NCBI RefSeq assembly: GCF_000368585.1
Contig: NZ_KB849558.1
Location: forward strand, 786,722 to 850,721
DNA length: 64,000 bases
Direction: 5' to 3'
Source of the DNA: Acinetobacter venetianus RAG-1 = CIP 110063
Lineage (GTDB): Bacteria; Pseudomonadota; Gammaproteobacteria; Pseudomonadales; Moraxellaceae
Notes under the pieces: model-generated
Seen by the model: the letters and a program-made list of their open reading frames with translations, nothing else
The model's database searches: none
Told to the model about the DNA's origin: nothing
Shown here: piece by piece, positions 28,268-37,518 of the stretch
Layout of the letters: every line of letters starts with the position of its first letter
How positions within the stretch are numbered: the stretch's first letter is position 1
Made by a program: the position numbers and the translations under genes

Positions 28268-30103
28268 TTAGAAACGATATCTACCATGATAAATCGCATC
28301 ATAGGTTTCAATACTTATATGACAATACTGAGTAGCTTTAGGCAATAAAGCAAATAATTGATCACTATCAACTTTTGTAGGATTAAATGCCTCTTGCTTT
28401 AAGTTATGTTTTTGATATTTAAAGGTTGCAGTTGTTTCAGTATTTTGCCTAATACGGACAAAAATTGGTATTGCATAACGAGGTAAATTACTCTTTAAAT
28501 GGTTTAAAAGCACACTTAATCTCATACTATCAACAACTTCTCCAATTGTAGGAGTGATTGCGACCATTCCAGCTCGTCCATTTGTACCTGGAATTTCTAC
28601 ACCATATACAACCGCATCCTGCACAAATGGCAAACTACTAATGATATTTTCAACTTCTGTGGTTGAAACATTTTCACCTTTCCAACGGAAAGTATCTCCT
28701 GTGCGATCAACAAATTGCGTATGACGAAAACCAATATTTTTGACTAAATCCCCTGTATTAAAGTAACGATCACCCTTTTTAAATACATCGTTGAGAATAG
28801 AACTCTGACTTTTGCTGGCATCTGTATAGCCATCAAAAGGCGTTCTTTTAGTAATTTTGCCGATTAAAAGACCCACTTCATTGCGTTTAACAGGAATCAT
28901 GTATCCCTGTTTATTGCGAATAGGTTCACCAGCAACTTCATCATATTTCACCACTGCATAAGGCATGGGTGAAAAACCCATGGTATTGTCAAAATTGAAG
29001 ACATTACTAAAGCCAATATTGCCCTCAGATGAGGCATAGAACTCCATCACCTGTTTCACACCAAAGCGTTGCTTGAATTCCATCCATATATTAGGGCGTA
29101 AACCATTCCCAATCATTTTCGTGAGTTGATGGTTACGGTCATAAGATGACGGTGGCGTATCCAGTAAATAACGGCATAACTCTCCCACATAGCCAAATGC
29201 TGTTGCCTGAAATTCTGTTACATCTTTCCAGAAAGCTGAAGCAGAAAACTTACGACGCAAGGCGATGCCCGAATAGCCAGCCAATGCAGAACCCCAACAC
29301 ACCACCATGCCCGTAGCATGATAAAGCGGTAGGGTGACATAAATAATGTCATTTTTATCAAGCTGTAAGGTATAACCAAAGCCACCATAAGCTTTCATAA
29401 AGCGTGCATGATTAAAGATCGCAGCCTTTGGTAAACCTGTTGTTCCTGATGTATAAATAAAAAATAAACCATCATGACCACAAATAGTATTGGTAGTGAC
29501 AGGGTTATATTGAGCTGCATTTTTAATGATATTCATCAGGTTCTGCGTGTTTTGTGGTTCACAACCTGTATCACTCCGTGTATCTACATCTGCTACCCAA
29601 TAAATTGCATTTCCTGCTAACTCAAGGCTTTGTTGCGATTCCACAAATACATCATACATTTCCTGCCCAACAATGGCCGCTTTCGGCTTCACCAGATTGA
29701 TACTATGTTCTAGTACCCGACCACTTTGTGAGGTATTAATCAGTGCTGAAACGACCCCTATTTTGGCTAAACCCGCAACTACGACTAATAGCTCTGGTCG
29801 GTTTTCCATCAGCAGGGCAACCACATCACCTTTCTGGAATCCCAGCGATAAAAAATAATTGGCGAGCTGATTTGCCCAACGATTAAACTCTTGATAGCTG
29901 ATTCTGCAATCTTGATATAGTACAGCCATGCCATTCGGATTATGCTTGGCAGCTTTCTCGACGGCCCACCCCAAGCCTGTCTCAGATTTGGCATTGCTAT
30001 TTTGTGTAATGATCAAGCCTTGCAACATTTTTGGCAGTTTTTTGGCAATAGATGGCAGTTGATAGACAAAACGGTTTAGCGAAATTTGATTGTTCTTACT
30101 CAT
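28268..30103 (-). CDS. Long-chain acyl-CoA synthetase, FadD6/FATP-like
   Basis: About 611 aa, an AMP-forming ligase that activates a fatty acid to acyl-CoA. The P-loop is FIYTSGTTGLPKAA; YFNTGDLV and DRTGDTFRWKGENVSTTEVE are the hinge and C-terminal motifs, the latter diagnostic of very-long-chain (FATP/FadD6) members. ATG 30103 is used because the frame upstream opens only with a TTG and no ribosome site. It lies 69 bp downstream of the desaturase-reductase gene and is probably co-transcribed, so the pair likely acts on the same acyl chains. Confidence 0.85.
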   Translation of the reverse strand: MSKNNQISLNRFVYQLPSIAKKLPKMLQGLIITQNSNAKSETGLGWAVEKAAKHNPNGMAVLYQDCRISYQEFNRWANQLANYFLSLGFQKGDVVALLMENRPELLVVVAGLAKIGVVSALINTSQSGRVLEHSINLVKPKAAIVGQEMYDVFVESQQSLELAGNAIYWVADVDTRSDTGCEPQNTQNLMNIIKNAAQYNPVTTNTICGHDGLFFIYTSGTTGLPKAAIFNHARFMKAYGGFGYTLQLDKNDIIYVTLPLYHATGMVVCWGSALAGYSGIALRRKFSASAFWKDVTEFQATAFGYVGELCRYLLDTPPSSYDRNHQLTKMIGNGLRPNIWMEFKQRFGVKQVMEFYASSEGNIGFSNVFNFDNTMGFSPMPYAVVKYDEVAGEPIRNKQGYMIPVKRNEVGLLIGKITKRTPFDGYTDASKSQSSILNDVFKKGDRYFNTGDLVKNIGFRHTQFVDRTGDTFRWKGENVSTTEVENIISSLPFVQDAVVYGVEIPGTNGRAGMVAITPTIGEVVDSMRLSVLLNHLKSNLPRYAIPIFVRIRQNTETTATFKYQKHNLKQEAFNPTKVDSDQLFALLPKATQYCHISIETYDAIYHGRYRF

Positions 30104-30172
30104 ATTCAAATGCTTCAACAAATAGGGATTCAAAAAGCCATGTACAGAAATCCAACATGGCGAAAATAAAAA

Positions 30173-32473
30173 CTAAATATCCAGAACCAACCTGTCAGAA
30201 CGTGGCAAACTGTTACAGGTGGTAATTCGTATATCAGGCGTGGCTTTATGCTCATCCAGATGGGTTAAACCCTCAAGTTTGTTACACACACAAGCACGAC
30301 ACAGTCCTCTTTCACAACCTGATGGGATATTAACACCCGCCTGACGAGCAGCTTCCAGTAAGGTTGTGCCACCATCCACAACAATATCTACACCACTTTT
30401 AGCAAACTGAATGACATGATCTTTGCCATCTGTTGGATGTTCCACGACTGGGGCGGTAAAACTTTCGGTATGAAATTGTGTTTCAGGCAAGCCTAAATCC
30501 AGCAACATGGATTTAGATGCGGTAATAAACCCTAGAGGTGCACAAACATAGACTTCACGTTGAGTCACATCTGATACCAGTGTTGATAAAAGTTCAGGAC
30601 TGAGCTTCGCCTGCTGCATTTTTTCTCGATGCACATAGCTTGGATTTAACTCATCACAAATAAACTGCACATCAAAACCAGATGCATCTGCAAGCTCACG
30701 TAATTCATGCTCAAAAATAATCGAATTTTCATTGCGATTGAAATACAGCAAAGTTCCTCGACTGTGCGATGCTTCGCGGTGTGCTTTACGCAACATACTG
30801 ATAATAGGCGTAATCCCGACACCACCAGCCAAGAACAGCGACTGTTTAGGGACTTCTGTCATAATAAAATCGGGCGATGATTGAGGTGTACCGACTAAAA
30901 TCATGTGTGAATTAGTTTTGATGTGATCGTTGATATGGTTTGAAACTCGGCCACCCTCAACACGTTTGACAGTAATTTCCAGACTGTTACCAGCATCAAT
31001 ACTATCTTTTAACAGACTGTATTGACGAACCAGAGATTCACCATTAACTTCTACACGCACAGAAATAAATGCACCTGCCTCCCATGTCACTTCATCCCAG
31101 CCTACAGGCTTTTCCAGATGTACTTTCAGGGCTTGACCTTCAGCCTGTGGGTAGGCTGCCAGTACTTTAACTGGTACATTATAGAATGATGGTTTTTGTA
31201 AATATGTCATGCTATCAGGCAGTTTATAGCGAGTCCCATAAGCAATACGCCTGAATAGCTCAATCGGTTTTTTTAGAATTTTTGTTGGCTTACCTTGTTC
31301 AAACTCTCCAGCAGGCAGAGTGAGTTTAAAGATATTCTGAATCATATAAGGTACAACAGTTTCAAAAGGTGTGACGTTATAAGGCAAACCATGTTTCAAA
31401 CAAAGCTGTTTAACCAGTGGCTGAATTTCACGTTGGCGATTGCAGGGTAAATCTGGAAACAAATGATGTTCCAAATGGGTATTTAATCCACCATAAAACA
31501 CTTCAAAAGGTGGTGGGTTATCAAACTTCACTTCTTCAGCAAGCAGTTTCTTAAAATAATTATCCAAATCAGCATAAGGTGTGAAATTGCTGGTTGCTAG
31601 AATTTGACGACGGAAATAATCCTCTTCAGTCTCATCTTCGCCTGGATCACTAAATAGTTCCACATTAGGAGCATGGTGTTCCAATAATAAAATGGCAGTG
31701 GTCAGAAAGTAGCCCAGCACCATACTGGCATAATTACCTGTTAGGGTAGGCAGCAATCGCTTGCGAGAAACAGAAAATGGTTCTTTGACAAAGTTTTTTA
31801 TGGCATGTTCTTTAATGAGTTTAAACGATTGAGCTAAAGTCTCTTTGCTCAATACACTACGCCCCTCTGTACGTGCAGCCGATGTTCCCGTGACAAAGGT
31901 AAAATAATAACTCGGTGTCAAAGCCAATGACCACAACAGTGGAAATTGAATAATATTATGTCCATACCAGCTCTGACCAGGTTTCAAGCGCAAAAATGAA
32001 TAACCAATATCATGATCCTTGCCCACAATATTGGTAAAAGGATGATGGTTTTGATGGTGCATCACACGCCATTCATGTGGGTCAGCAACAATACCCCAAA
32101 CCCAGCGCTCAGAATGATACTCGCCACAGTCAGGTAAATGATCATAACTGCCGTGCATGATATTATGACCCAGTTCAGAAAACTCCAGTAAGGTATGCAA
32201 TGCGCCTAAAACTGAACCACGCAGCACAGCATTAGATTTACCCCCTTGCTGAATCAGTGCATCACTACGTGCCTTAATTGCTTTTGAATACGCAGCAACA
32301 TTTCTAATATGGGCTAAATCTTCATCACCAACTTTGGCTTTAGTTTGATCGTATAAAGCTTTTAACTCTACCGTTAAGCTTTTATTTTCATTATAGCTAT
32401 CGTTGTGCTTGGCTAACATTTTCAAATTTCCAATCTGACTTAACACCGTTTGCAACGATATAGAGGATTGCAT
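30173..32473 (-). CDS. Fatty acid desaturase fused to ferredoxin reductase and 2Fe-2S ferredoxin
   Basis: A 766-aa three-part fusion. Residues ~80-400 form a membrane desaturase/hydroxylase domain with His boxes H103xxxH107, H139HQNHH144 and H333xxHH337. Residues ~430-670 form an FNR-type FAD/NAD reductase (VRQYSLL, FLAGGVGITPIISML). The C-terminus is a plant-type 2Fe-2S ferredoxin with C720, C725, C728 and C753. The chain therefore carries its own NAD(P)H-to-diiron electron route. Whether it desaturates or hydroxylates its acyl or alkyl substrate cannot be told. It is divergent from an AraC regulator gene, 52 bp away. Confidence 0.85.
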   Translation of the reverse strand: MQSSISLQTVLSQIGNLKMLAKHNDSYNENKSLTVELKALYDQTKAKVGDEDLAHIRNVAAYSKAIKARSDALIQQGGKSNAVLRGSVLGALHTLLEFSELGHNIMHGSYDHLPDCGEYHSERWVWGIVADPHEWRVMHHQNHHPFTNIVGKDHDIGYSFLRLKPGQSWYGHNIIQFPLLWSLALTPSYYFTFVTGTSAARTEGRSVLSKETLAQSFKLIKEHAIKNFVKEPFSVSRKRLLPTLTGNYASMVLGYFLTTAILLLEHHAPNVELFSDPGEDETEEDYFRRQILATSNFTPYADLDNYFKKLLAEEVKFDNPPPFEVFYGGLNTHLEHHLFPDLPCNRQREIQPLVKQLCLKHGLPYNVTPFETVVPYMIQNIFKLTLPAGEFEQGKPTKILKKPIELFRRIAYGTRYKLPDSMTYLQKPSFYNVPVKVLAAYPQAEGQALKVHLEKPVGWDEVTWEAGAFISVRVEVNGESLVRQYSLLKDSIDAGNSLEITVKRVEGGRVSNHINDHIKTNSHMILVGTPQSSPDFIMTEVPKQSLFLAGGVGITPIISMLRKAHREASHSRGTLLYFNRNENSIIFEHELRELADASGFDVQFICDELNPSYVHREKMQQAKLSPELLSTLVSDVTQREVYVCAPLGFITASKSMLLDLGLPETQFHTESFTAPVVEHPTDGKDHVIQFAKSGVDIVVDGGTTLLEAARQAGVNIPSGCERGLCRACVCNKLEGLTHLDEHKATPDIRITTCNSLPRSDRLVLDI

Positions 32474-32525
32474 AACAAAAGAATGACTTTATAATGGTAA
32501 ACATGACATTTCATGACATGAAGAC

Positions 32526-33536
32526 ATGCAACATTATTGGGATTTTCCTCGTAGCATTAGTGCTGTTCGTATACTACTCACTGTTGGTCAATCGCATGGT
32601 TTAACAGCTGAACAGTGCTTAGCAAATACCAATATATCCCTTGAAGATTTATCTCGAATTCATCATGAGGTAGAAGCACAACAAGAATGTCAGGTGCTGC
32701 GTAACTTAATTCATTTATTGGGGTCTGAGATTCCAATTGGTGTAGAAGCTGGCTTAAAGCATCACATCACAACCTTTGGAGCATGGGGATTTGCAATTTT
32801 AAGTAGCCCAACTATTGAGGCTGCATTACAATTGGTACTCAGATATTTTCAACTGAGTTCTTTCTTTTGCAAACTCGAAATGAGTAAAGAGGGAAAATAT
32901 ACTTTTATTAATTTTAACCACGATGACTTGCCCCAAAATCTCGCCTACTTTTTAGCTGAACGAGACTTTGCTACAGTTATGTCTTTACAACAGGATATAC
33001 TTCCCACACCTCTTCCAGTCGTGGAAATTAATGTCGCTCTTCCTACTCCAATATATGCTGATAAATTTCCAGAATTAACTGGATATGCAATTAACTTCGA
33101 TCAACCACGTAGTTGTATTGTGATTGAAACCAGCTTATTAAGTTTACCTTTACCTCAAGCAGATCAATTCACTCGAACCTATTATGAAAAAGAGTGTCAA
33201 CATCTTTGGATGCGTAGGAGCAATATTGGAACTTTTAGCCAGAAAATCCGAAATATCTTATTATTAAAGCCATCTCAAATGCCTAAAATCGATGAGATGG
33301 CTACACAACTGCAAATCACAGTTCGAATGTTACAACGGCATCTAGCAACTGAGAGTATTACTTATGAACGCTTGATAAGTGATATTCGTGAAGACTTGGC
33401 TGAAGATTTGCTTACAACGACTGAATTAACCATTGAAGAAATTGCATCACAACTGGGTTATTCAGAAGCATCAGCTTTTTCAAGAGCATTTAAGCGTTGG
33501 AAAAATATTTCACCTAAAAACTTTAGGTCTAGTTAA
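32526..33536 (+). CDS. AraC-family regulator of desaturase operon (inferred)
   Basis: A 336-aa AraC-type protein with an N-terminal Arabinose_bd-like domain (residues ~20-200) and C-terminal double helix-turn-helix (IDEMATQLQITVRMLQRHLATE and IEEIASQLGYSEASAFSRAFKRW). It is divergent from the desaturase-fusion gene across 52 bp, so control of that operon, perhaps by a fatty acid, is likely. Same architecture as the AraC protein at 10749 but not a close copy. Confidence 0.85.
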   Translation: MQHYWDFPRSISAVRILLTVGQSHGLTAEQCLANTNISLEDLSRIHHEVEAQQECQVLRNLIHLLGSEIPIGVEAGLKHHITTFGAWGFAILSSPTIEAALQLVLRYFQLSSFFCKLEMSKEGKYTFINFNHDDLPQNLAYFLAERDFATVMSLQQDILPTPLPVVEINVALPTPIYADKFPELTGYAINFDQPRSCIVIETSLLSLPLPQADQFTRTYYEKECQHLWMRRSNIGTFSQKIRNILLLKPSQMPKIDEMATQLQITVRMLQRHLATESITYERLISDIREDLAEDLLTTTELTIEEIASQLGYSEASAFSRAFKRWKNISPKNFRSS

Positions 33537-33635
33537 TAAAGGCATAAAATTAATTATAATCAAACCAAAAAAGTATATTAATTAGTTATGCCAATCAGTA
33601 TGTTGAAGAAAACTCATGTCTTTTTTATTCATTTT

Positions 33636-33687
33636 GCTATGTTCAACTTCAGATTAAAATAAGATTTAAATTGAAGTTAAACATAGC
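33636..33687. terminator. Long hairpin between convergent genes
   Basis: The 16-nt arms GCTATGTTCAACTTCA / TGAAGTTAAACATAGC pair with one mismatch around a 20-nt loop. It sits between the AraC and SDR gene ends, so a terminator role is plausible, but there is no adjacent T-run. Confidence 0.4.
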
Positions 33688-33730
33688 ATCTCAAGTTGCT
33701 CTAAAAAGGCTGTTATTAAATTTAAAGACC

Positions 33731-34561
33731 TTAGGGTTTTAATTTTCGGAACAGCCAAGAGCGTTGGAAACGATCAATAGTGTTTGGGACAAGGCGTTTG
33801 CCTGCATACAATGCCCATGCTTCTGGACTAACAGGCACAACTGCCTGGTTATTGATAATTGAACTTATAATTGCATTAGCAACCAATTCAGGACCATAGT
33901 TACGCTTTAAATAAATGTTGGCAATTTTATCCTGCGATTTGACCATTGTGCCATTTGCCCGCATTGCCTTGACAATATTGGTGTTAATTACACCAGGACA
34001 AATCGCACTCACGCCTACATTATATTCTGACATTTCAATTCGCAAGGACTCTGTTAATCCCATAACTGCATATTTACTTGCAGAATAGGCAGACATATCA
34101 GGAGCCGCATAATAACCAGCAGCAGATGCAAGATTTACGATATGACCGCCCTTGTTTTGAATCATATATGGGGCAAAGGCTTTGCATCCATGCACAACTC
34201 CCATAAGATTAATGCTTATGACCCATTGCCAATCTTATATCGGCGTACTTAAAAAGTCGCCTGTCGTTGCAACCCCTGCATTATTGATGAGGATTTCTAT
34301 AGCACCGATCTCCTCATAAATCTCTTTAGCCAGATCCGTAACGGTTTGCCAGTTGGAAACATCCAAGACTTTTAAAATAGGCGTATTACCTTTCTTGAGA
34401 AGAAGCTCTTCTGTTCCTTTCAAGGCTTGTAGGTTTAAATCACACAATATAAGCCTTGCACCAAGATCGGCAAATTTTAATGCTGTTGCACGACCAATAC
34501 CTGAACCTGCGCCAGTGATCAACGTCAGTTTATTATGAAAGTTCTTTAATCTTTTATTCAT
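33731..34561 (-). pseudogene. SDR dehydrogenase with in-frame stop codon
   Basis: A short-chain dehydrogenase of ~276 codons broken by one TAA at codon 109 (34235-34237). Before the stop: TGAGSGIGRA cofactor loop, CDLN acidic residue and NNAG. After it, in the same frame: DWQWVISINLMGVVHG, the Ser of NLASAAG, the YSASK catalytic motif and CPGVINT. The family has an acidic residue at the stop position, so a single base change (GAA to TAA) explains it. It sits 107 bp after the nitronate monooxygenase-like gene. Without suppression the product is inactive; a sequencing error is possible. Confidence 0.85.
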
Positions 34562-34668
34562 GAATATCTTTCCCAAGGTATTGCCTAAAAGCAAACCAAC
34601 TTATTTAAAATAGATTGGTTTTTCAGTTGTTTAACAATGCCTACCCAACCAAGTAAATTGTTGATAAA

Positions 34669-35643
34669 TTAGAGCATTAAACGTTTTCTTGCGACAATAT
34701 ATTCTTTCTCAAGGCGATCAACCAATTCGTCTACTGAGGTTGTTGTCTTAATCGCATTGAGTCCCTGACCACACCCCCAAATATCACGCCAAGCTTTAAC
34801 CTTGTGCTGTGAACCATCTTCACTGGAAGTACTAAAGTCCATATCCTTGAGATTACCCTCAGGGAGGTTAGCAGGATCAAGACCAGCGGCACGAATACTG
34901 GGTGCCAAATAATTACCATGTACGCCCGTGAATAAATTTGAATACACAATTTCGTCAGAGTTATGGTCTACAATTGCCTGTTTATAAGCATCAGTTGCAT
35001 TTGCTTCATATGTTGCAATAAATGCCGAACCAATATAGCCAAAGTCTGCACCCATTGCTTGCGCAGCAAGGATTGCATCTCCTGTGGCAATCGCTCCAGA
35101 CAACGCCAATGGACCATCAAACCATTCTCTAATTTCCTGAATCAATGGAAAAGGACTTTTAACCCCAGCATGTCCGCCAGCCCCTGCTGCAACGGCAATT
35201 AAACCATCTGCTCCTTTTTCAATGGCTTTTTTGGCAAAAGCATTATTGATGACATCATGTAAGACTACACCACCATAGCTGTGAGTGGCATCGTTAATTT
35301 CAGTTCTTGCACCTAAAGATGTAATCACAATTGGCACTTTGTACTTAACAATCATCTCCATGTCATGTTCAAGACGGTCATTGCTTTTATGGACAATCTG
35401 GTTGATTGCAAAAGGTGCGGCAGGACGATCTGGATGCAAGGCATTATGTTCAGCAATACCCTCTGTGATTTCTTTTAGCCACTCTTCCAGTTTTTCTGCT
35501 GGTCGAGCATTGAGTGCAGGCAGAGAACCAATAATTCCCGCTTTGCATTGGGCAAGCACCAGTTTGGGTGTGCTGATAATAAATAAGGGTGAAGCAATAA
35601 CAGGGAGTCTTAGATTTTTCATTGTTTCAGGAAGCTGTGACAT
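34669..35643 (-). CDS. Nitronate monooxygenase-like flavoprotein
   Basis: A 324-aa FMN-dependent TIM-barrel protein of the NMO/2-nitropropane dioxygenase family. Markers are PVIASPLFIISTPKLVLAQCKAGIIGSLPALNARP at the N-terminus, GADGLIAVAAGAGGHAG for phosphate binding, and FGYIGSAFIATYEANA. Family members oxidise nitronates or act as flavin enzymes with unclear substrates; many in lipid clusters are of unknown role. One of the three shared operators lies 161 bp upstream, linking it to the TetR pair and the MpaB operon. Confidence 0.85.
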   Translation of the reverse strand: MSQLPETMKNLRLPVIASPLFIISTPKLVLAQCKAGIIGSLPALNARPAEKLEEWLKEITEGIAEHNALHPDRPAAPFAINQIVHKSNDRLEHDMEMIVKYKVPIVITSLGARTEINDATHSYGGVVLHDVINNAFAKKAIEKGADGLIAVAAGAGGHAGVKSPFPLIQEIREWFDGPLALSGAIATGDAILAAQAMGADFGYIGSAFIATYEANATDAYKQAIVDHNSDEIVYSNLFTGVHGNYLAPSIRAAGLDPANLPEGNLKDMDFSTSSEDGSQHKVKAWRDIWGCGQGLNAIKTTTSVDELVDRLEKEYIVARKRLML

Positions 35644-35803
35644 TATTTACACCCAAAATAAAGCTATATATTTAAAATCAATAGATTATCTACTGAAATA
35701 CGGTAAGATTAATATTTATTCAAATCTGCTTCATCATGCTGATATAAACGCTCATGTGATAGACATGCTGGAATTGAATATGGACTTATCAATCACGCAT
35801 GAT

Positions 35804-35834
35804 ATAACACTGTTATTAAAAATAACAGTGTTAT
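35804..35834. promoter_or_regulatory. TetR operator copy 1 (upstream of NMO)
   Basis: The perfect 14-bp arms ATAACACTGTTATT / AATAACAGTGTTAT flank AAA. The same palindrome recurs at 36705 and 37481, each upstream of a gene of this block. TCAAT and ACGCATGAT flanks are shared with copy 3, so this is a duplicated promoter region. Confidence 0.8.
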
Positions 35835-36027
35835 TTTTGTGCTAATAGATATCTGATTTGCTTTAACGAAGTCCTGAATTTAGTATTAAAGTTGGGGAAT
35901 AGAATCATGAGGCTGAGCAGTTTTGACTATTCATTAATAGCAAAAAAAGCCGTTCAAAAATTCAATTGGCATTTGTGATAGTTGCTGTCTCAAACATTAA
36001 AAGGTATGCCTCAATTTAATTTAACCA

Positions 36028-36657
36028 CTATTTGGAAATCGTCTGGATCGTTTTAGTGACTAAATCAGCCTGAGCACCCAGCCCAATCATACTAGTCGCA
36101 ATTAGAGAGCCATATGATTTTAAAAGCTCTTTGTCATTTGAGAGGTAACCTGCAAGTTCAAGCATCAAACGGCCATGCATCGTTGCCCAGATATGCTGTG
36201 TTGCATGGCGGGAGCTACTTGAAAAAAACTTTTCATCAACCGCTTTTACACAAATTTTATGCAGAAACTTAAGGGTTTCTATACCCTGCTCTAATTCATC
36301 TCCAGAACGTTGATACCCACCGACACTTTCAGCTGCAAACATTACTGCATAAAGATGTCGATGGGCTAAAGCAAATTCACGTACAACACATACTATTTGC
36401 CATAGGTCTAATAAAACATTATCGGTACTTGGAAGTTGTTGGAATTTTTGTATGAGTTGTAAAAAACCATAATCGACTACAGAAGCGACCAAATTCTCCA
36501 TAGAACCAAATTCTGTATAGACAGCAATACTGGACATGCCAATTTTGGCAGTAATTTTACGGACAGTCATTGCATTTGGACCATCCTGTTCAAGCAATTC
36601 AACTGCTGCTTGGGTCATTAATTCACGACGATCTTTTTGCTTAACTGAAACTCCCAT
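36028..36657 (-). CDS. TetR-family regulator, paralogue 1
   Basis: A 209-aa TetR protein. The N-terminal helix-turn-helix is RRELMTQAAVELLEQDGPNAMTVRKITAKIGMSSIAVYTEFGS; the rest is the helical ligand domain (TetR_C_33-like). It is clearly related to the next gene (long shared blocks such as ELLEQ.GPNAMTVR.ITAKIG and LIATSMIGLGA), indicating tandem duplication. An operator copy precedes its start. It probably represses this block and senses a substrate or acyl-CoA. Confidence 0.88.
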   Translation of the reverse strand: MGVSVKQKDRRELMTQAAVELLEQDGPNAMTVRKITAKIGMSSIAVYTEFGSMENLVASVVDYGFLQLIQKFQQLPSTDNVLLDLWQIVCVVREFALAHRHLYAVMFAAESVGGYQRSGDELEQGIETLKFLHKICVKAVDEKFFSSSSRHATQHIWATMHGRLMLELAGYLSNDKELLKSYGSLIATSMIGLGAQADLVTKTIQTISK

Positions 36658-36704
36658 ACAACGGGTATCCTAAACGGTGTATTTAGTTATCAAGTATACA
36701 CATG

Positions 36705-36740
36705 CTATAACATTGTTATAAGAAAATAACAGTGTAATAT
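36705..36740. promoter_or_regulatory. TetR operator copy 2 (between TetR genes)
   Basis: An imperfect version of the palindrome: CTATAACATTGTTAT, six nt, ATAACAGTGTAATAT. It lies 48 bp upstream of the TetR paralogue 1 start. Confidence 0.7.
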
Positions 36741-36805
36741 TTAACACTAATCTAAATTTCCCTATATTTATTGAAAATACCACCATCTACTTTTATGTTT
36801 ACTCT

Positions 36806-37432
36806 TTATCGATTTATTGGAATTGCCCCATTGACCAATTCAGTCTTAGCACCTAAGCCGATCATGCTTGTAGCAATCAATTGGTTATATGATCCCAAAG
36901 GATACTGTTCCTTTGAAAGATATCCTACTATTTCAAACATAAGACGGCCATGCATCAAAGTCCAGAAGAATTGGGTCGCATGCCATGCAGTAGTTGTAAA
37001 GATTTCCTCTTTCACTGCTTTCTCACAAAGATCATGAATGATTATAAGTGTATCTTTACCTAGCTCCAATTCTTCTCCAGACCTCTTATGACCTCCAATA
37101 TTTTGTACTGCAAACATCACTGCATATAGGTTTTTATGGGAAAGAGAAAATTCACGAACAATACAAAAAGAAAGCCATAAATCAACTAATACATCAGAAG
37201 TTTTGGGAAGTGCCTGTAATTCTTTAGCAAGTAGTTGGAATCCATAATCGACTACAGTTGAGGCTAAATTGGCTATCGACCCGAATTCTCTGTATATCAT
37301 AATACTCGTCCCCCCTATTTTGGCAGTAATTCTACGGACAGTCATTGCATTTGGTCCCTCTTGTTCAAGGAGTTCAACAGCTGCCAATATCAATAACTCA
37401 CGACGATTTTTGTATTTAATTGAAGCTCCCAT
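36806..37432 (-). CDS. TetR-family regulator, paralogue 2
   Basis: A 208-aa TetR protein homologous along its whole length to the neighbour at 36028 (by eye more than half of residues identical). The recognition helix region differs (GGTSIMIYREFGS against GMSSIAVYTEFGS), so the two may differ slightly in DNA preference. It is divergent from the MpaB oxygenase gene, and the shared 86-bp promoter region holds the best operator copy. Confidence 0.88.
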   Translation of the reverse strand: MGASIKYKNRRELLILAAVELLEQEGPNAMTVRRITAKIGGTSIMIYREFGSIANLASTVVDYGFQLLAKELQALPKTSDVLVDLWLSFCIVREFSLSHKNLYAVMFAVQNIGGHKRSGEELELGKDTLIIIHDLCEKAVKEEIFTTTAWHATQFFWTLMHGRLMFEIVGYLSKEQYPLGSYNQLIATSMIGLGAKTELVNGAIPINR

Positions 37433-37480
37433 ACAACAAACATCCTAAAATTGTGTATTTACTTATCAATGATACGCATG

Positions 37481-37516
37481 ATATAACACTGTTATAGGTA
37501 AATAACAGTGTTATAT
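37481..37516. promoter_or_regulatory. TetR operator copy 3 (overlaps MpaB ribosome site)
   Basis: The perfect 15-bp arms ATATAACACTGTTAT / ATAACAGTGTTATAT have a 6-nt spacer. The palindrome ends two bases before the MpaB-gene ATG, so bound repressor would cover the promoter and translation start, and no normal Shine-Dalgarno is visible there. Confidence 0.8.
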
Positions 37517-37518
37517 TT

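Noticed and set aside
34963..35845. Plus-strand ORFs opposite the nitronate monooxygenase gene
   Set aside because: Antisense frames of a well-conserved minus-strand enzyme; Cys/Ile-rich and without domain features.
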